Below are positions 7,095-13,483 of a stretch of 13,483 nucleotides of DNA, in pieces. The stretch's first letter is position 1. Every line of letters begins with the position of its first letter. This DNA is from Desulfobulbaceae bacterium. GTDB taxonomy: Bacteria > Desulfobacterota > Desulfobulbia > Desulfobulbales > Desulfobulbaceae. The notes below the pieces were generated by a model. The model searched no databases and was not told the DNA's origin. It saw only the letters and a program-made list of their open reading frames with translations. The position numbers and the translations under genes are program-made. Location of the stretch: NCBI GenBank assembly GCA_011322715.1, contig DRLX01000215.1:1-13483 (forward strand), given 5' to 3'.

Positions 7095-7827
7095 GCCGAA
7101 GATATGTCTTTCCGTCGTCAGTCATGGTCAGGCCGGACTGGTAAAGATACTGCTGACATCCCTCGTGGAGAGCGGTGCTTCCCGCCACATCTCGGTGGTC
7201 CTGACTGTCAATGTCCCGGAAGACGTTCGGTCGCTGGCAAGCGGCCTTCCCTTTCCTTCTCAGGTGGTGTACAACAAAAAACCCAAGGGATTCGCCGCCA
7301 ATCAGAATCAGGCTTTTTCTTTATGTCGCAGCCCATTTTTTTGTGTCATGAACCCTGATATCATTCTACAGCAGGATCCTTTCCCCCATCTACTTTCCCT
7401 GCTGACAGACAAGACGCTCGGTGCTGTTGCGCCGCTTCTTGTCGATTCCATGGGCAGGGAGCAGGACAACGCAAGGCTTTTTCCCACCCCTTGGAGAATC
7501 GTTCTCCGGCTGTTCTCCAGGGAAAAGGTTCCCGCAGGCTGGCAGCGTGACCTCTTTTTTCCCGAATGGATCGCTGGCATGTTCATGCTGTTCCCTGTTC
7601 ATGTCTATCGGCATGTAGGTGGATTCGATGAGAAGTATTTCATGTACTGTGAGGATGCCGACATCTGTCTCAGGATGCGAAGGTCCGGTTACAGGGTTGC
7701 CTTGTCAAGAAAAATTATGGCGATTCACGATGCACGTCGCAGCAGCCATAGAGCCTTGCGCCACATGTACTGGCATCTTTCCAGCCTTGCGCGTTTTTTC
7801 ATAACTCATCCCTTTTATCGGCTCTGA
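7084..7827 (+). CDS. Glycosyltransferase family 2 (rhamnosyltransferase-like)
   Basis: This 247-residue GT-A protein starts inside the end of the previous gene, with GGAGG at 7076-7080 just upstream. It has the GT2 order: CLSVVSHGQ at the N-terminus, NKKPKGFAANQNQ (64-76, nucleotide binding), the metal-site stretch VMNPDI (88-93, NPD in place of DxD), WIAGMFML (162-169), the acceptor/catalytic stretch GGFDEKYFMYCEDADICLR (179-197) and IHDARRSS (214-221). This set is typical of WbbL/RfbF-type rhamnosyltransferases and relatives. The donor is not certain: no dTDP-rhamnose genes are in view, and GDP-fucose genes follow downstream. The C-terminus is shorter than in many WbbL homologues, which run to 260-300 residues, but no core motif is missing. 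Confidence 0.85.
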   Translation: MATEPKICLSVVSHGQAGLVKILLTSLVESGASRHISVVLTVNVPEDVRSLASGLPFPSQVVYNKKPKGFAANQNQAFSLCRSPFFCVMNPDIILQQDPFPHLLSLLTDKTLGAVAPLLVDSMGREQDNARLFPTPWRIVLRLFSREKVPAGWQRDLFFPEWIAGMFMLFPVHVYRHVGGFDEKYFMYCEDADICLRMRRSGYRVALSRKIMAIHDARRSSHRALRHMYWHLSSLARFFITHPFYRL

Positions 7828-7893
7828 CGCAGGCGGTACGGGGTGCCAACCGGTGGATTGATCACCCTGAGAGAAGAGGTCGCCCCGGATAAT

Positions 7894-9396
7894 ATGCTGG
7901 CAATCTTCATCGTTTTTCTGACAGCCATGTTCTGTGCTCTTCTGGTGACCCCGGTGGTCACCCGATGGGCCATACAGCGGGGGATCTGCGACTATCCTTC
8001 CTCACGGAGGATACATCATGACTGTATTCCCCGAGCAGGTGGCATTGCCCTCTTTGTTTCTTTTGTCATAGCCTATACCGGAGGGTTGGTATGGGAGGCC
8101 GGGGCATTCCAGCCTGCTCTTCTGTTCCGTGAGCAGGCATTTTTCCTCACTGGCTGCTGCTGCATTTTTTTTCTCGGTCTCTGGGACGATATAAGACATC
8201 TGCCACCATGGGTGAAGTTTCTCGGCCAGGTAGCTGTCGGACTGCTTGTCTGGGTCGGTGGCATCGATGTCGAGCTGCTTTCCGTGACCCTGCACAAAGG
8301 GATTGTCCTTCCTGGATGGCTGTCGCTCTGTGTTACGGTGTTCTGGGTGGTTCTCCTCATCAATGCCATCAACCTCATTGACGGACTTGATGGCCTGGCA
8401 GCAGGGATCTGTCTCTTTGTCTCCATCACCCTCCTCATTCTGTCGCTTGCCAGCGGCAAACCCATGTTTATTATCGGGCTCAGCGCTCTTGCCGGTTCCT
8501 GCCTCGGGTTTCTTCGCTATAACTTCAATCCGGCCTCTATCTTCATGGGTGATTGCGGCAGCTATTTTCTGGGTTATGTCCTGGCTTCCCTCACTATCCA
8601 GGGCGCGATGAAAAGTCATGCCACCGTAGCTCTTCTCATTCCGATCATTGCTTTGGGAGTGCCGCTACTGGATACATTGCTGGCCCCGATCCGCCGCTTC
8701 ATTCTCGGCAAGAAGATCTTCGGTCCCGATCAGAACCATATTCACCACATTCTCCTGAAGCTCGGTTATTCACAGCGCCGGGTCGTACTCATCATCTACG
8801 GAGTGACGGTTTTTCTCGGTCTGGTTTCCCTCGCCTTTGTCTTTGTCAAGGATCAGAGGGCGGCATTCATTCTCGTTCTTCCAGGGATTCTGATTTTTCT
8901 CGCTGTCAAGAAACTCGGTTATCTCGAGTATCTTGCTGCAGACAAAGTGTGGGGTTGGCTACGCGATCTCACCGATGAGGCAGGATTAAGCAATGAGCGC
9001 AGGAGTTTTCTTAATATCCAGATGCAGATCCTGCGGTCCGACAGCGTGGAAGAACTCTGGGACAACGTCTGCATCGCGGTGGAGAAGCTGGACTTCGACC
9101 TGGCGGAACTGATATTGGAACCGGCAGTGTTGCCGGGACTCAGAGATTGTGCAACCATGCGCTGGATCCGCCAGGACGTTGGAGATGGTCTGGAGCTGGG
9201 AGGTCGGCGCCAATTCAAACTGGAGATGCCGCTGATGACAGAAGAAGAGAGTGTCTATGGCATTCTTTGGCTGGTCAAGGATCTGAAACGAAGCAATATC
9301 AGTCACTACACCTTGCGCCGGGTTGAGCATTTGCGACGGACGATCATCGGTGTGCTGGACAGGTTTGTCAGGAAGGGTCGCACGGAGCAGGAGTGA
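7894..9396 (+). CDS. Undecaprenyl-phosphate HexNAc-1-phosphate transferase with C-terminal soluble domain (WecA/WbpL-like)
   Basis: From ATG 7894 the protein has 500 residues. Residues 1 to about 340 form the polytopic WecA/TagO/WbpL core: PSSRRIHHDCIPRAGGIA near the N-terminus, GLWDD (95-99), NAINLIDGLDGLAAG (157-171), NPASIFMGDCGS (212-223) and the cytoplasmic HIHH motif (282-285). It would transfer HexNAc-1-phosphate from a UDP-sugar to undecaprenyl phosphate and so start the glycan. Residues about 345-500 are an added cytoplasmic region not in E. coli WecA. They have alternating helices and strands, end in a long charged helix and vaguely resemble a GAF/PAS-type sensor. A GTG at 7843 with AGGCGG six bases before it would add 17 residues. 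I prefer 7894 because the first membrane segment then starts as in the family, but the ribosome site there is poor. Confidence 0.9.
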   Translation: MLAIFIVFLTAMFCALLVTPVVTRWAIQRGICDYPSSRRIHHDCIPRAGGIALFVSFVIAYTGGLVWEAGAFQPALLFREQAFFLTGCCCIFFLGLWDDIRHLPPWVKFLGQVAVGLLVWVGGIDVELLSVTLHKGIVLPGWLSLCVTVFWVVLLINAINLIDGLDGLAAGICLFVSITLLILSLASGKPMFIIGLSALAGSCLGFLRYNFNPASIFMGDCGSYFLGYVLASLTIQGAMKSHATVALLIPIIALGVPLLDTLLAPIRRFILGKKIFGPDQNHIHHILLKLGYSQRRVVLIIYGVTVFLGLVSLAFVFVKDQRAAFILVLPGILIFLAVKKLGYLEYLAADKVWGWLRDLTDEAGLSNERRSFLNIQMQILRSDSVEELWDNVCIAVEKLDFDLAELILEPAVLPGLRDCATMRWIRQDVGDGLELGGRRQFKLEMPLMTEEESVYGILWLVKDLKRSNISHYTLRRVEHLRRTIIGVLDRFVRKGRTEQE

Positions 9397-9403
9397 ATGA
9401 TCC

Positions 9404-11842
9404 ATGGGTCGGAATTGTATGCAATGGCTGGCTGCCCTCTTTCTTCTGGGAAATCTCGTCGTGAGGCTGTCTGTTCTCCACAACAATGGCCTGGATGTAC
9501 CGGCCATAGTGCTTGCTGTGGCGCTCATTGTACTTTTTTTCCGCTACAAACCGGATCTTCTGCAAGGCTTCTGCCTGCTCCTCGGCCTTACATTCCCTCT
9601 GTATTGTTATCAACCCTACACGCTCAATACCCAGATTTTTGAAAGCCTGATCCTGGTGTTCGGCCTCATGCTCTGCCTTTTTCCGCTCTGGAGAGTGCAT
9701 GGGAGGAAGCTTGATAGGACCATTCTGTTTCTGCTCTCTTCTTGTCTGCTTCTGGCCGTCTTGTCCATGGTGCTGTTGCCATGTTCTGCTATTGTGCGGC
9801 TGTTTTCACTCTGGAGCTTGATCGATTTTGGCAGTGCTGTATTGGCTTCCACTCCTGACTCACCTCTTTATCCCTTGGCGGCGGCAAACAGACTGCTACT
9901 GTTTTTTCTGGTGATCCTGCTGGTATCTGTCCGGGAAGATGCCCATACTCTGTACAGGAATCTGTTCCGGGGCGCGGCAGCCGGTGGATTGCTGGCATCC
10001 TTTCTCGGCATCCTGAATCAGTACGATTTTGCTGATTTGAGTTGGCTGCGGCCGCAGTTTCTGGATCCTTCCGGTGTGCCGCGTCTCCATTCGGTAACTG
10101 GGAATCCCGGCTGGTTTGCCCAGTACATTCTGGGGACTTTCCCGTTTGTCCTGTTGTTGCTTCCGGGAAAAGAGCGAACTCTGGCCCGCTATTTTGTGTT
10201 GACTGTGGTCTCCTTTCTCTGCGGACTGGCGCTGCTGTTGACTGCATCCCGCACCAGTTGGATCCTCTTCCCGCTGGTCACTCTTTTTTGCGTGCTGTAC
10301 CTAATCCATTCCGGACGGGAGACTGTGGAGATGTCAAGACGCACCCACGCGTCCCCGGTGCGGGGCGTGATGGGCGTTGCTCTCGTCTCCCTGCTTGTTC
10401 TCTCTTTAATTTCTGGAGTAACAAACTGGAAAGAAACAGGAGAGGGGACAGGAGGGCCGTCCAGAAAGCAATATATTCTGAAACGGTTACGGCATATCGC
10501 AACTCCGGGGGAAAGGATGCGGGTCTGGAGCGAAAGCCTTGTGCTTGCCGGTGAGAGTCCTGTCTTCGGTCTCGGCTACGAGGGGTACAAGTGGCACCAG
10601 AAGGTGATGATGTCTATTCCTGCCAGTCGCTTTGCCAGGAACAGAAAAACCGCTAATAACTGGGATACGCCACATAACTTTTTTCTTCAGCTCGTTATCG
10701 GCAATGGTCTTGCCGGCCTTGCCCTCTGGGTTCTGCTGCTCTCGGCCGTTCTCCGGCTTCTTTGGCTTGATTACCGCCGCAACGGGTCGCCCCTTGCCGT
10801 ATCGTCTTTCTTGTCCATGTTGTTCCTGCTCATGTACGGTTTGACACAGGCGATCCAGTACGTTCCCATGATCTGGTTTCTCCTCTTTCTCTCCACAGGT
10901 TTTGCCATGACCCTTGGCAGGGAACCCTATGGCCGGTGCCGTTCTCGGCCATTGTTGTATTCCGCACTGATTATTCTGCTTTGTATCGGCGCCGGCGTCT
11001 ATCTCGCCAATATCCAATCCAGGCGTCTTGCTGAACGGTACGGGGTAGCAAGGTACTCTGAGGAGAGAGGGCCGGTCCGTTATGCGGGCTTTTATGACAG
11101 GGAAAATTGGGGCAAGGAGGGAGTATTCCGATGGAGTGGACCAAGAGCGGAGATTCGGGTGCCTTATAGTGGCATGGTCAGCTTTGACCTGGTCTGCAAT
11201 ACTCCCGGCCTGACCACGGATCCTGTCGTAATCGATGTGGCCCTCAATACCATTCCACTGGACCGGTATACTTTCTGGAATGCCCAAAAGGTGAGGAGGA
11301 CCTATTATTTCCCGACTCCGGAGTCCAATGATACCAATACAATCGTTTTCACCATCTCCAGAACATGGACCCCAAGGCTTGCCGGAGTGGGCCTGGATAC
11401 GAGAAATCTAGGTATTGCTGTCAGCGAGCCGCGCCTGATGGATACACTCGCTTTCCGGGAGACTGGTTTCTCAGGAGTGGAGGTGGATGATAAGGAGGGA
11501 AGGCTGTTGCTGTATCGATTGACGGGCCGCAGTGGTGTCCTCGACCCTTCCAGGTACGGATCAGGAAGATTGCGCCTCTTTCTGCGGGGAACCCAACCCT
11601 TTCTTCAGGAAGAACCACTCCTTGTCCATTTCAGCCAGGGCAGGAAAGATGTGGGCTTCGTTCACCTCGCAGGTCCGGGCTGGAATGAAGTGGCGCTGCC
11701 TCCGGATCTGCACCGGGATCGACCACTTAGGTTTCTGGTCAGCCGAACATGGAATCCGCGTAAGGACGGGTATGGAGATGATGGACGTGATCTTGGGGTG
11801 GCGTTGGCGCCGTTGCCGACCGCTGCGGTGAAGAGGCGCTGA
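9404..11842 (+). CDS. O-antigen ligase/polymerase family (Wzy_C) membrane protein with large C-terminal beta-rich tail
   Basis: This 812-residue protein begins at ATG 9404 with AGGAG ten bases upstream. About 15 membrane segments span residues 8-535. The large loop at about 340-425 carries the Wzy_C marks GERMRVWSESLVLAGESPVFGLGYEGY, given here as GERMRVW (369-375) and GLGYEGY (389-395), and WDTPHNFFLQ (420-429) with the conserved histidine 424. These proteins join or polymerise undecaprenyl-linked glycans in the periplasm. Positive residues at LDYRRNG (455-461) and GREPYGRCRSR (505-515) fit cytoplasmic loops, which places the tail after about 535 in the periplasm. The tail (about 275 residues) holds two related beta-rich modules, each ending in an SRTWxP...LGxA motif (652-673 and 780-800). 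Typical WaaL proteins are about 400 residues. Ligase is more likely than polymerase, because an ABC exporter is present. Confidence 0.85.
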   Translation: MGRNCMQWLAALFLLGNLVVRLSVLHNNGLDVPAIVLAVALIVLFFRYKPDLLQGFCLLLGLTFPLYCYQPYTLNTQIFESLILVFGLMLCLFPLWRVHGRKLDRTILFLLSSCLLLAVLSMVLLPCSAIVRLFSLWSLIDFGSAVLASTPDSPLYPLAAANRLLLFFLVILLVSVREDAHTLYRNLFRGAAAGGLLASFLGILNQYDFADLSWLRPQFLDPSGVPRLHSVTGNPGWFAQYILGTFPFVLLLLPGKERTLARYFVLTVVSFLCGLALLLTASRTSWILFPLVTLFCVLYLIHSGRETVEMSRRTHASPVRGVMGVALVSLLVLSLISGVTNWKETGEGTGGPSRKQYILKRLRHIATPGERMRVWSESLVLAGESPVFGLGYEGYKWHQKVMMSIPASRFARNRKTANNWDTPHNFFLQLVIGNGLAGLALWVLLLSAVLRLLWLDYRRNGSPLAVSSFLSMLFLLMYGLTQAIQYVPMIWFLLFLSTGFAMTLGREPYGRCRSRPLLYSALIILLCIGAGVYLANIQSRRLAERYGVARYSEERGPVRYAGFYDRENWGKEGVFRWSGPRAEIRVPYSGMVSFDLVCNTPGLTTDPVVIDVALNTIPLDRYTFWNAQKVRRTYYFPTPESNDTNTIVFTISRTWTPRLAGVGLDTRNLGIAVSEPRLMDTLAFRETGFSGVEVDDKEGRLLLYRLTGRSGVLDPSRYGSGRLRLFLRGTQPFLQEEPLLVHFSQGRKDVGFVHLAGPGWNEVALPPDLHRDRPLRFLVSRTWNPRKDGYGDDGRDLGVALAPLPTAAVKRR
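11357..11422 (+). repeat. First copy of the SRTWxP...DxRxLGxA protein motif
   Basis: This segment codes for residues 652-673 of the ligase-like protein: SRTWTPRLAG then GLDTRNLGIAV. It is the end of the first beta-rich module of the periplasmic tail and matches the second copy at 11741-11803 in pattern (S-R-T-W-x-P, G, D, R, L-G, A). The similarity is at protein level and not a recent DNA duplication. Confidence 0.7.
11741..11803 (+). repeat. Second copy of the SRTWxP...DxRxLGxA protein motif
   Basis: This segment codes for residues 780-800: SRTWNPRKDGYGDD then GRDLGVA. With the copy at 11357-11422 it defines two tandem modules. Similar D-x-R-x-LG-(V/I) endings occur in sugar-related beta-sandwich domains of other polysaccharide proteins, as I recall, so carbohydrate binding is plausible but not shown. 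Confidence 0.7.
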
Positions 11843-11866
11843 GGCCCGGAAAGGCACTCTATTTTT
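11841..11866 (+). terminator. Weak intrinsic terminator after the ligase-like gene
   Basis: GAGGCC (11841-11846) can pair with GGCACTC (11853-11859) around a six-base loop, with one bulged A, and is followed by TATTTTT. The stem is short and imperfect and starts in the stop codon. Its place at the end of the gene run fits a terminator. Confidence 0.4.
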
Positions 11867-12230
11867 ATACTCAATAACCGGCAGGACAAGATTCTACCCC
11901 GGAAAAAACCTGACCGCCGGGTGAGCTGAAAATCTTTTGGGTCCTCTCTCGTCATTCTGGCTGAACTCTTGTTCTGCCGATTGCTGCCAGTTTCATTGCA
12001 CGCTATCTCCAGCGGTCGGCACAGGATGATCAGGCCAAGTCTTTCAAGACTACCAGGATAATGGTGCTGCCGATTTTATTGCGTCGGCCATCGGGAGTGG
12101 CAAGACTGGCCAAGGCAGGGAGCCGTGATATTGTCATATTCTCTGGTCAGGCAAGATTTCTTGTGGTATTGAAAACTGCTGTTTGCCAGATAGATAATCG
12201 TTGTTGATTGATCAAGGGAAAAGGTGGACA
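11867..12230. other. Spacer between the exporter/ligase run and fcl
   Basis: No gene is supported here. One + frame stays open through the stop near 12207 but has no good start or recognisable motif. A small inverted repeat (AGTCT, four-base loop, AGACT) lies at 12038-12051. The 3' end carries the promoter candidate and ribosome site for fcl. The length, about 360 bases, contrasts with the overlapping genes before it and marks a transcription-unit boundary. Confidence 0.6.
12169..12198 (+). promoter_or_regulatory. Candidate sigma-70-type promoter for fcl-gmd
   Basis: TTGAAA (12169-12174) is followed after 18 bases by GATAAT (12193-12198), or after 16 bases by TAGATA (12191-12196). Both are near consensus. 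Initiation would fall near 12205, about 25 bases before the ATG at 12231, leaving room for the ribosome site AGGTGG at 12222-12227. Confidence 0.45.
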
Positions 12231-13250
12231 ATGGATTGCTGCGAGAAGGGAGCGAGTTCCTTCCTCACGCCTGAAATGAGAATATACGTTGCCGGCCATA
12301 CCGGAATGGTCGGCTCGGCCATCGTGCGCCGCCTGCGCAGGGAAGGAGTCGCGAACCTGATCCTTCGGCGGCATGCGGAGCTTGATCTTCTGGACCAAGC
12401 GGCAGTGGAAGGATTTTTCCGGCAGGAGAAGATCGACTGTGTCATTCTCGCCGCTGCCCGGGTCGGGGGAATTCTGGCCAACAGTACCTATCCGGCTGAT
12501 TTTATTTACCAGAACCTGGTGATTGAGAGCAATATCCTGCATGCCGCCTGGCAGGCAGGGGTCAGGGACCTGCTCTTTCTCGGCAGTTCCTGTATCTACC
12601 CGCGGCTGGCGCCCCAGCCCATGAAGGAAGAATGTCTCCTCACCGGTCCCCTGGAAGAGACCAATGAACCCTATGCCGTGGCCAAGATCGCGGGCATCAA
12701 GATGTGCAAGGCCTGGAACCGGCAGTATGGCACCAACTACTTTGCCGTGATGCCGACCAATCTCTACGGGCCTGGCGATCACTATGATTTGAATGATTCG
12801 CATGTATTGCCGGCGCTCATTCGTAAAATGCACGAGGCAAAGGTGCAGGGTGCGGCCGAGGTAGTCGTCTGGGGAACGGGTAGACCACGGCGCGAGTTTC
12901 TCCACTGTGATGACCTGGCTGATGCCATTGTTTTTCTGCTTCGCTGCGGCCGCAAGGAACTCTTTGCCCTCTTTCCCGACCAGGGTGACCCCCTGATCAA
13001 CATCGGTTGCGGCCAGGATGTGACCATCGCCGAACTGGCCGGGATGGTCAGGGAAGTGGTGGGTTTTCCCGGCCGGATCGCCTGGGATCGGGACAAGCCC
13101 GACGGGACACCCAGAAAACTTCTTGATATCAGCCGGATCACCAGCCTGGGGTGGCAGCCCCGTATCCCCCTGCGCGAGGGCATCGAGCAGACGTATCAGT
13201 TGTTCCGGGAAGAGGTCGCACCCCGTCTTGCCGCCCGCCATGAGGGTTGA
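12231..13250 (+). CDS. fcl: GDP-L-fucose synthase
   Basis: From ATG 12231, which has AGGTGG just upstream, the product is 339 residues. An ATG at 12276 matches the usual family N-terminus but lacks a ribosome site. The enzyme converts GDP-4-keto-6-deoxy-mannose to GDP-L-fucose by 3,5-epimerisation and NADPH reduction. It shows the SDR nucleotide motif GHTGMVGSA (22-30), GSSCIYPR (118-125), and the YxxxK pair Y148 and K152 in YAVAKIAGIK. All known catalytic residues of the E. coli enzyme are found at a constant offset of 12: S119, C121, Y148, K152 and H191. MPTNLYGPGDHYD and KPDGTPRKLLD are also typical. Two arginines that I recall as contacting the NADPH phosphate in E. coli (R12, R36) are T24 and H48 here. 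The partner gmd follows after 97 bases. Confidence 0.95.
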   Translation: MDCCEKGASSFLTPEMRIYVAGHTGMVGSAIVRRLRREGVANLILRRHAELDLLDQAAVEGFFRQEKIDCVILAAARVGGILANSTYPADFIYQNLVIESNILHAAWQAGVRDLLFLGSSCIYPRLAPQPMKEECLLTGPLEETNEPYAVAKIAGIKMCKAWNRQYGTNYFAVMPTNLYGPGDHYDLNDSHVLPALIRKMHEAKVQGAAEVVVWGTGRPRREFLHCDDLADAIVFLLRCGRKELFALFPDQGDPLINIGCGQDVTIAELAGMVREVVGFPGRIAWDRDKPDGTPRKLLDISRITSLGWQPRIPLREGIEQTYQLFREEVAPRLAARHEG

Positions 13251-13309
13251 CTTCTCACCTGATTCTTATATACTCCGATATTCTGCCAACAGTATCATCC
13301 ACTGACAGC

Positions 13310-13335
13310 CCACGGCGGTTGCAGAGCAGCCGTGG
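13310..13335 (+). promoter_or_regulatory. Hairpin just upstream of the gmd ribosome site
   Basis: CCACGGC (13310-13316) pairs perfectly with GCCGTGG (13329-13335) around a 12-base loop. It ends one base before the AAGGA ribosome site (13337-13341). There is no T-run, so it is not a terminator. It could affect translation or mRNA stability; that is inference. Confidence 0.4.
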
Positions 13336-13347
13336 CAAGGAAATTCC

Positions 13348-13483
13348 ATGAAGAAAAAAGCACTTATTACCGGTGTCACCGGCCAGGACGGCGCCTACCT
13401 CTCCGAGTTCCTGCTGGGCAAGGGATACGAGGTGCACGGGATCAAGCGCCGCAGCTCGCTGTTCAACACCGACCGCATCGATC
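13348..13483 (+). CDS. gmd: GDP-mannose 4,6-dehydratase (5' part, cut by window end)
   Basis: The gene starts at ATG 13348 with AAGGA (13337-13341) six bases upstream and runs off the window after 45 codons. The N-terminus has KALITGVTGQDGAYLSEFLL, the GxTGQDG nucleotide-binding loop of Gmd, and then GYEVHGIKRRSS with NTDRID, which is diagnostic for GDP-mannose 4,6-dehydratase. The enzyme makes GDP-4-keto-6-deoxy-D-mannose, the substrate of Fcl encoded just upstream. The order fcl-gmd is the reverse of the common gmd-fcl order. The rest of the gene (usually about 340-370 residues) is not visible. Confidence 0.93.
   Translation, partial: MKKKALITGVTGQDGAYLSEFLLGKGYEVHGIKRRSSLFNTDRID

Noticed and set aside
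10487..11287. 266-codon open frame on the - strand opposite the ligase-like gene
   Set aside because: The + strand has clear Wzy_C motifs and membrane segments. The - strand product is low-complexity and unlike any family.
11936..12207. Open + frame in the spacer before fcl as a decayed gene
   Set aside because: No suitable start with a ribosome site and no recognisable motif. Openness over this length can occur by chance.
12147..13241. 364-codon open frame on the - strand opposite fcl
   Set aside because: It is the antisense shadow of a fully recognisable fcl gene. Its translation is rich in Gly, Pro, His and Gln and has no known motif.

Overview
The window is part of a cell-surface polysaccharide (O-antigen or exopolysaccharide) locus of a Gram-negative bacterium. 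All ten genes I call lie on the + strand. The set (Wzm/Wzt-type ABC exporter, WecA-like lipid-linked initiator, WecB, glycosyltransferases, WaaL-like ligase, GDP-fucose enzymes) requires an outer-membrane lifestyle. The mid-50s %GC core and the long-tailed WecA and WaaL homologues suggest a Desulfobacterota-type (former Deltaproteobacteria) organism, but this is inference with modest confidence.

Layout. (1) 1-424 is AT-rich and non-coding, with a perfect 28-bp inverted repeat, a partial third copy of its arm and a run of eight G. (2) 425-1447 is an AT-rich sulfotransferase-like gene. (3) 1480-3090 is a two-part protein: a beta-rich N-terminal half and a class I SAM methyltransferase C-terminal half. 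Base composition changes within this gene. (4) 3091-3378 is a spacer with no convincing gene. (5) 3379-11842 is a compact gene run: wzm, wzt (no C-terminal glycan-binding domain), wecB, a GT4-like glycosyltransferase, a GT2 rhamnosyltransferase-like gene, a wecA-like phosphosugar transferase with a soluble C-terminal domain, and a WaaL/Wzy_C membrane protein with a large C-terminal periplasmic tail. Most junctions overlap. (6) 11843-12230 is a spacer with a weak terminator and a plausible promoter. (7) 12231-13250 is fcl and 13348 to the end is the start of gmd, which the window edge cuts.

How the genes fit together (inference from families). The WecA homologue loads a HexNAc-1-phosphate on undecaprenyl phosphate. 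The two glycosyltransferases extend it, using sugars such as UDP-ManNAc (WecB) and GDP-L-fucose (Gmd, Fcl). Wzm/Wzt exports the lipid-linked chain, and the ligase transfers it to its acceptor. The methyltransferase and sulfotransferase-like protein may decorate or cap the glycan. There is no Wzx flippase in view. The less ordinary aspects are the domain rearrangements: a Wzt without its reader domain, a ligase carrying two related beta modules in the periplasm, and a methyltransferase with its own beta-rich domain.
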